DNA of 64,000 bases from Gimesia benthica (lineage in GTDB: Bacteria; Planctomycetota; Planctomycetia; Planctomycetales; Planctomycetaceae). A program made the translations under genes and the position numbers. Position 1 is the stretch's first letter. Each line of letters starts with the position of its first letter. The DNA lies in the NCBI RefSeq assembly GCF_009720525.1, contig NZ_CP043930.1, positions 7,762,001-7,826,000 on the forward strand, in the 5' to 3' direction. The notes beneath the pieces are model-generated. The model saw only the letters and a list, made by a program, of their open reading frames with translations, had not been told where the DNA came from and did not search any database. Below are positions 58,772-64,000 of the stretch, in pieces.

Positions 58772-61745
58772 TCGAATTCAAGAGGGAACGACAGAGGGCA
58801 AACAGGTCCTGTTGGGTAACGAACTCACTGGCCAGCGTGGCTTCCTGCGTGGTCGGCTTTCGCCCCAGTGCCAGCTGGAAGGCCCGTTGGACCTGAGCGT
58901 CGGTTTGGGAACCCGCTTCCTCTTTGATCCGTTCGGCGAAATAGCGGGCCTGTCTTAACATGAAATCATTGTTATACAACGCCAGTGACTGCAGCGGCGT
59001 GGTTGTTGTCAATCTGCGTGCCGTGAGGTTCGCCGGATCGGGGCAGTCGAGAGTGGTCAGAAACCGGTTCGGAGTCGTCCGTACGCGATAACGGTAGATG
59101 CTGCGTCGCCACAGTTCAGGTTTGTCCGCAGTCACATACGTGTAGATCGGCGCGTACGCGTCCTGGTATTGAAAATCTTCAAATCCGGGACCGCCCCGTT
59201 GCGGATTCAGTTTGCCACTCACAAACAGCACCGCATCGCGAATCGCTTCGGCTTCTCTGCGTCGCGGGTTCTGGTGCCAGAGCAGACGGTTGTCTGCATC
59301 CACTTTGTAACCACGCTGATCGGCTTCCGCTCGCGACTGTTGTCGATAAGTGTCGCTTAACAGAATCAGCCGCTGCATCGCTTTTAATGAACCGTTCTGT
59401 CGCTGCAGTTCGCCTGCCAGCCAGTCAAGCAGTTCCGGATGAGAAGGACGTCCCCCGCCATAACCGAAGTCACTCGGCGTTTTCACAATGCCCTGACCAA
59501 AGTGCCAGAGCCAGAGCCGATTCACGATCACCCGCTTAGTCAGGGGATTATCGGGATGCGTAATCCATTTCGCCAGTGCGGCACGGCGTTCGCCTTGACT
59601 GCTCTTGGTTGATCCCAGTTCAGGCTCAAGCATCTGCAGAGATGCGAGAGCAGCGGGAGCCAGTACCTCTTCAGCAGGCGCTTCTGGATTGCCACGCACC
59701 AGCAGATGTACTTCCGGCATTTTCTCATTTTTGACGACGCCATAGAAACGGGGCGGAGAACCCAGTGACTTCAACCGAGCTGCCACCTGCTTCCGCTGAT
59801 CCTGGAGTTGGGCCAGTTCCTGTTTCTCTGCCGGTTCAATTTTGCGAGCCACCGCTGAGACCAGACGGGGATCGCCAAAACCGACCTGATCATGGCTGTA
59901 GCCGTTGCCGCCATCGGTTGCGATCAGTGTCAGGAAGCGGGCTGACGAGGGCAGGTCGATGTCAAGTTGCTGCAGGCCTGCTTCCCGTTTGAGTTGCGTA
60001 TACTTCGCGACTTCTTCACCATCCACAAAGACCCGCACATCCGCCTGAAACGGACCGCTGGCACCAAAGTAACCCAGTTTCGTGGTGAATTTCAGCTCAG
60101 CCAGTTGCGTGGACTGGCGTATTTTCTGCAGGTCAAACGTGATCCCGGAATTCGCATGCAGGCCCAGCAGGCTGTGTCCTGCTGCGGTAAAGTCGATTCC
60201 GCCCAGTTCGGGAGAATGCTGACTGGCGACCGGGCCGTTACGGATCATGTCCCACGCTTTGCCCGAGGTCTGGGGCAGCCCCGTAATCGTCGTACCGGTT
60301 GAGCTCACAATGATATTCGCGTTCCCTGCCTGCCCGTCAGGGATGAAGACGCCGTCGACGAAATCGAACTCTGATGCGACAAACCGGTTGGTCTGCACAT
60401 TGCCCAGTGCCCCGAAGTCGCGGGTCTGGACTTTCGCGGTGCGGGCGTCGATCCCCTGGCGAAAGGCCCCCGTCCCCAGGCCGTTGCCTCCACCGACGAT
60501 GTCCGCCAGATCCAGCCCGGTCCCTTCCAGTTTGCTGATCCGGTAATCAATGTCGTTGAGCTGAGCTGTCAGCTCCTGTTTTCTGCTCTCATATTCCTTG
60601 ATTGCGGATTGGCTGACGACGCGTTCGGCTCGTTTGACACCCACGAAGACCGCACGCAACTGGTAATACTCTTTCTGTGTGATCGGATCCAGCTTGTGAT
60701 CATGACAGCGGGCACAGTTAATGGTGATCCCCATGCAGGCCGTCATGACCTGCGTCGCCATATCATCCAGGTCCAGCGAACGGGCGGAGCGACGCAGAAC
60801 ATCGCTTTTGGTTTCGACCTGCCCCACAAAGTCCCACGGGCCCGCAGCCAGGAAGCCGGTGGCGATCGTGGCCTGTTCGTCATCGGGCCAGAGTACATCG
60901 CCGGCGATCTGTTCCTGCAGAAAACGGGTATACGGTTTGTCCGCATTGAAGGCGGTTATCACATAGTCCCGGTAACGCCAGGCATTGTCGCGGCGTTTAT
61001 CCCGCTCAAAGCCATGCGTGTCCGCGTAATGTGCCAGGTCGAGCCAGTGCTGTGCCATGCGTTCCCCATACCGGGGCGAAGCCAGCATGCGATCGACCAG
61101 CTTCTCATAGGCCCGTGGATCGGGATCATTAACAAACGCTTCCACAGCGGCCGGGTCCGGGGGGAGCCCATGCAGGTCAAAGGCCAGACGGCGGATCAGT
61201 GTGCGGCGATCAGCAGCGGGGCTCAATGTCAGCTGTTCTGCAGCCAGTTTCTGACGGATGAAATCATCGATGGTCAGTCCCCGTTCAGCAGACGCCGGTT
61301 TGATTGCGGCAAAATCCTCTTTCAGGGGCTGTAGAGACCACCAGCTGGTATCGGCCTTGGATTTCTGTTTGACCACCACTTCTTTGGGCCAGACAGCGCC
61401 TTCGCGTATCCAGCGGGTGAGCAGCGCGACCTGCTTGTCCGACAGCGGGGACGCTTCCTGAGGCATGGCAGGCGGCTTCCCTTCCTGGGAGGTGACCAGT
61501 TCCAGCAGATAGCTCTCGTCCGGCTTTCCCGGAGTCAGATACCCGTTGTCCAGCAGATCCTGAACGCCGGCCAGTGATACGCCCCCTTTGGTATTATCAG
61601 GTGAATGGCAGCGGACACAGTGGTCGGCGAACAGCGGGGCGATGTCGGTTTTGAAGTCGAGGGGATGGTCCTTCGCAGCCAGATCGGTCGAGACGAGACT
61701 CAGCCAGAACAGTAGAAAGAGCAGGGGGGACCGTCGGAGTGCCAT
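58749..61745 (-). CDS. Secreted cytochrome c/DUF1549/DUF1553 protein with NPCBM-like insert (copy 1)
   Basis: A 998-residue exported protein, first gene of the operon. Signal peptide 1-24; one heme motif C43VRCH; DUF1549 (about 165-375, with YGERMAQHWLDLAHYADTHGF and CARCHDHKLDPITQKEYYQL, a second CxxCH); DUF1553 (about 730-980, with RVIVNRLWLWHFGQGIV and HPELLDWLAGELQRQNGSLK). Between them, residues about 450-625 are an inserted beta-sandwich (HSLLGLHANSGITFDL ... VRVFVDGEEVAKYTQL) that looks like an NPCBM/galactose-binding-type carbohydrate module. This suggests the complex works on a glycan. Compare copy 2, which instead has a second N-terminal cytochrome domain. Confidence 0.88.
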   Translation of the reverse strand: MALRRSPLLFLLFWLSLVSTDLAAKDHPLDFKTDIAPLFADHCVRCHSPDNTKGGVSLAGVQDLLDNGYLTPGKPDESYLLELVTSQEGKPPAMPQEASPLSDKQVALLTRWIREGAVWPKEVVVKQKSKADTSWWSLQPLKEDFAAIKPASAERGLTIDDFIRQKLAAEQLTLSPAADRRTLIRRLAFDLHGLPPDPAAVEAFVNDPDPRAYEKLVDRMLASPRYGERMAQHWLDLAHYADTHGFERDKRRDNAWRYRDYVITAFNADKPYTRFLQEQIAGDVLWPDDEQATIATGFLAAGPWDFVGQVETKSDVLRRSARSLDLDDMATQVMTACMGITINCARCHDHKLDPITQKEYYQLRAVFVGVKRAERVVSQSAIKEYESRKQELTAQLNDIDYRISKLEGTGLDLADIVGGGNGLGTGAFRQGIDARTAKVQTRDFGALGNVQTNRFVASEFDFVDGVFIPDGQAGNANIIVSSTGTTITGLPQTSGKAWDMIRNGPVASQHSPELGGIDFTAAGHSLLGLHANSGITFDLQKIRQSTQLAELKFTTKLGYFGASGPFQADVRVFVDGEEVAKYTQLKREAGLQQLDIDLPSSARFLTLIATDGGNGYSHDQVGFGDPRLVSAVARKIEPAEKQELAQLQDQRKQVAARLKSLGSPPRFYGVVKNEKMPEVHLLVRGNPEAPAEEVLAPAALASLQMLEPELGSTKSSQGERRAALAKWITHPDNPLTKRVIVNRLWLWHFGQGIVKTPSDFGYGGGRPSHPELLDWLAGELQRQNGSLKAMQRLILLSDTYRQQSRAEADQRGYKVDADNRLLWHQNPRRREAEAIRDAVLFVSGKLNPQRGGPGFEDFQYQDAYAPIYTYVTADKPELWRRSIYRYRVRTTPNRFLTTLDCPDPANLTARRLTTTTPLQSLALYNNDFMLRQARYFAERIKEEAGSQTDAQVQRAFQLALGRKPTTQEATLASEFVTQQDLFALCRSLLNSNEFVYVD

Positions 61746-62236
61746 GGAATACCTGTCTTGTTGTGGTGAAACGACTTAGGTCATCAGGAAGGAAAGCTCC
61801 ACTATACCACGCTGCCCGAATCGTTCCAACAGTTTCTCTCAAGAAACAGTCCTCGGTAAGTGTCCAGTTCGTCCTATTTGTCTGTTGCAGTCGGGCTTAT
61901 CTGGCAGTCTTGCACGAGAGATATCCTGCTACGATACGAAACGGAAATGGGTTCACGATTTATAAGTGTTTATTTATTAGTGCTTTAGGATGCTCTGCTT
62001 CCGCTACACGTCCAACAGTAAAAGTCTTTCCCACCTCGATCGACTGAATATTCCGATGGCTCAGGAAATATTACCTCTCTAAATATCGCTGTTTCAGAAT
62101 AACTATATTGATATGTCGCGATGTTCCGATATAATGCGTATGAGATTCATCGGACTGGCCGCTGTTTGAATCGGGGAATGAATCTCCCGCAGGCCGGTCT
62201 GCATGGAATCTGCATGGAATCTGCTGGGAGAGCATC
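61746..62236. other. 491-base divergent intergenic region
   Basis: It separates the five-gene operon (minus) from the TauE/SafE gene (plus). No gene is supported. It holds a short period-11 tandem repeat next to the TauE ribosome site (listed separately) and an AT-rich segment around 62095-62140 (GATAT repeats) that may contain the TauE promoter. Confidence 0.5.
62198..62224 (+). repeat. 11-bp tandem repeat before the TauE/SafE gene
   Basis: TCTGCATGGAA occurs at 62198-62208 and 62209-62219, followed by TCTGC (62220-62224), about 2.5 copies. It sits in the 5' leader directly ahead of GGGAGAG and the ATG at 62237. Confidence 0.8.
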
Positions 62237-63118
62237 ATGGCATACATTCTGATTGGTTCACTGCTGATTGGCCTGACTCTGGGTCTGCTCGGTTCGGGCG
62301 GATCGGCGATTACGGTGCCCATTTTAGTCTATCTCGTGGGACATGGCACCAAGGAATCCATTGCCGAATCCATGGCGATCGTGGGAATGATCTCCATCGC
62401 CGCTGCAATCCCTTATGCCAGTTCTAAATTGATCGACTGGCGCAGTGTGGTCTTCTTCGGACTTCCCGGCATGCTGGGAACCCTCGCAGGGGCCTGGCTG
62501 GGAGGTCTGGCCACGGAGACGTTGCAGCTGGTAGTCTTTGGCACCATCCTGCTGGCTGCCGCCTTCGTGATGTTTCGCAGAGCGCGCGGACCGGAGGGTG
62601 CCCACGAATCTCTTGAGCCCTCTGCGCAGCTGTCACCCCGCTGGAAAATGGCGGCGGAAGGAATCGGCGTCGGAATGCTGACTGGCTTCGTAGGAGTGGG
62701 GGGCGGCTTTCTGATTGTTCCCGCGCTGGTCATTCTGGGCAAATTACCCATGCGAAAAGCGATTGGTACGAGCCTGGTCATCATCGTGATTAACGCTACC
62801 GTCGGATTCGTCAAGTACGAACACTTTCTGGTCTCACACCAGATGTCCGTCAACTGGCAGACAATTCTCGTCTTCACCTTGATCGGCATCGTCGGCAGTG
62901 TCGTGGGGCACAAATTAAATGCCCACCTGAATCAACATGTTTTAAAAACCGTCTTTGCCGGATTTCTGATTCTGCTCGGCGGGTTCGTCATCGTCCATGA
63001 AGGCAGCAAACTGGTACCTGCAGCTGCTCGGCAGGCGCGCATGACAACTGGCAACAACTATGTGCTGCTGCCTTCTCACCACAGAAATTCCACCTTTCAG
63101 CATCAGGGAGATGAGTGA
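62237..63118 (+). CDS. Sulfite exporter TauE/SafE family protein
   Basis: A 293-residue membrane protein with about eight hydrophobic helices. The two family half-repeats are visible at GLLGSGGSAITVPILVYLVG (near 16) and GFVGVGGGFLIVPALVILGK (near 150). The family exports or imports organosulfonates, sulfite or related sulfur anions. The last about 30 residues are polar. GGGAGAG is the ribosome site. The stop overlaps the start of the next gene (TGATG), so a transporter and an MBL-fold sulfur enzyme are co-translated, pointing to sulfide or thiosulfate handling. Confidence 0.88.
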   Translation: MAYILIGSLLIGLTLGLLGSGGSAITVPILVYLVGHGTKESIAESMAIVGMISIAAAIPYASSKLIDWRSVVFFGLPGMLGTLAGAWLGGLATETLQLVVFGTILLAAAFVMFRRARGPEGAHESLEPSAQLSPRWKMAAEGIGVGMLTGFVGVGGGFLIVPALVILGKLPMRKAIGTSLVIIVINATVGFVKYEHFLVSHQMSVNWQTILVFTLIGIVGSVVGHKLNAHLNQHVLKTVFAGFLILLGGFVIVHEGSKLVPAAARQARMTTGNNYVLLPSHHRNSTFQHQGDE

Positions 63119-64000
63119 TGTTATTGAAATACTTTTACGATCAGAAACTGGCCCATGCATCGTATCTGGTGGGCTGTCAGAAAACCAAAGAAGCCATCGT
63201 AGTCGATCCGGGACGTGACATCGAACAATACCTCGAGATGGCACAGCGTGAAGGTGTCAAACTGACCGGGGTGGCTGAAACCCATATCCACGCCGATTAT
63301 GTTTCCGGTGCCCGGGAACTGGCAGAACGCGTGGGAGCGAAGTTGTACGTTTCCGATGAAGGTCCTGCAGAATGGAAGTACGAATACGCGGACCAGTACG
63401 AGACACAGTTGTTGAAAGAAGGAGATACTTTCCAGGTCGGGAACATTCGTTTTGACGTCCTGCACACTCCCGGTCATACACCGGAAAGTATCTCCTTCCT
63501 GTTGACCGATCAGGGCGGCGGTGCCAATGAACCGATGGGAATCTTCACGGGAGATTTCGTGTTCGTCGGGTCGATTGGACGTCCGGACCTGCTGGAAGCT
63601 GCTGCCGGCGTTCAGGGAAGTGCCGAAGTCGGTGCGAAGCAGCTCTATCATTCGGCCCAGCGTTTTAAAGAATTACCCGACTATCTGCAGGTCTGGCCGG
63701 CCCATGGTGCGGGCAGTGCCTGCGGCAAGGGACTCGGAGCGATTCCGTCTTCCACCGTTGGTTATGAAAAACGATTCAATCCGGCGCTGCAGTATGCAGA
63801 CGAAACCGAATTCGTGAACTACATCCTGTCCGATCAGCCCGAAGCACCCAGCTATTTTGCGGTGATGAAACGCGTCAATAAAGAAGGACCGCTGGTGCTC
63901 GGCAAGGTCACGCTGCCCAAACCGCTCCCGGCATTGCAGGAGTCGCTGGTCAGTTCCACTGCTACCGTGATCGACCTGTCTCCTTCCAGTGAATTCGCGA
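63118..64000 (+). CDS. MBL-fold persulfide dioxygenase/rhodanese-type protein (3' end outside window)
   Basis: Open reading from ATG 63118 to the window edge, 294 codons seen. Metallo-beta-lactamase fold of the glyoxalase II/ETHE1 group: THIHADYVSGARELAE (His56, His58, Asp60, with Tyr61 in place of the usual His), LHTPGHTPESISFLL near 116, FTGDFVFVGSIGRPDLL near 142, and VWPAHGAGSACG near 197. The last visible residues (TATVIDLSPSSEF) look like the start of a rhodanese domain. Members oxidise glutathione persulfide or act in sulfide detoxification. Coupled to TauE/SafE upstream. Confidence 0.85.
   Translation, partial: MLLKYFYDQKLAHASYLVGCQKTKEAIVVDPGRDIEQYLEMAQREGVKLTGVAETHIHADYVSGARELAERVGAKLYVSDEGPAEWKYEYADQYETQLLKEGDTFQVGNIRFDVLHTPGHTPESISFLLTDQGGGANEPMGIFTGDFVFVGSIGRPDLLEAAAGVQGSAEVGAKQLYHSAQRFKELPDYLQVWPAHGAGSACGKGLGAIPSSTVGYEKRFNPALQYADETEFVNYILSDQPEAPSYFAVMKRVNKEGPLVLGKVTLPKPLPALQESLVSSTATVIDLSPSSEFA

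Overview
The window looks like chromosomal DNA from a planctomycete (Planctomycetota, probably a Gimesia- or Planctomyces-like member of the Planctomycetales). The evidence is the repertoire. Three DUF1501 proteins carry Tat-type leaders. Two secreted proteins combine c-type cytochrome motifs with DUF1549/DUF1553 domains. There are also a formylglycine-type sulfatase, a Tat-dependent Gfo/Idh/MocA oxidoreductase, and a DoxX protein with a large inserted domain. Genes are densely packed on both strands. I see no phage, insertion sequence or CRISPR array. The only RNA gene found is a tRNA-Ser(UGA).

Layout. Positions 1-8 kb (mostly minus strand) hold an MFS exporter, Gfo/Idh/MocA, DoxX, ApbE and leuC-leuD. 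Positions 8.5-12.7 kb are a housekeeping block: ffh, rpsP, trmD, rplS, a YraN-type gene and a RidA-type gene, with no rimM. Positions 13-21 kb hold a ketosynthase-fold protein lacking the catalytic Cys, an aldehyde dehydrogenase, a CPA2 antiporter with CBS-like tail, a GDP-mannose dehydratase and NAD-dependent DNA ligase. Positions 21-25 kb hold a radical SAM gene paired with an asparagine-synthetase-like gene, then a DUF1501 gene. Positions 25.5-33.6 kb hold a 1183-residue protein (possible PPi-type PEP carboxykinase), cobalamin-dependent methionine synthase and a divergent PduO-like adenosyltransferase. After the tRNA (33.9 kb) come a gene-poor stretch, a BON protein, an NADP oxidoreductase, an FNT channel, an ICMT-like methyltransferase and a sulfatase.

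Positions 41-45 kb encode a histone-deacetylase-like deacetylase followed by a Pat-type protein acetyltransferase (NDP-forming acyl-CoA synthetase fused to GNAT), a plausible reversible lysine-acetylation module. The acetyltransferase gene is interrupted by a one-base frameshift. The next gene, a thioredoxin/Pro-rich/DsbD-like membrane redox protein, is also frameshifted. Positions 47-51 kb are a translationally coupled operon for hydroxyproline catabolism (DHDPS-family deaminase, 4-hydroxyproline epimerase, DadA-type dehydrogenase) with a divergent PAS-AraC regulator.

Positions 51-61.7 kb are a five-gene minus-strand operon in which the cytochrome/DUF1549/DUF1553 plus DUF1501 pair occurs twice, ending in a double amidohydrolase-fold protein that lacks the usual metal ligands. 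The window closes with a TauE/SafE exporter coupled to an MBL-fold (persulfide dioxygenase/rhodanese-type) gene cut by the window edge.

All functions are read from motifs and general family knowledge; no database search was run.
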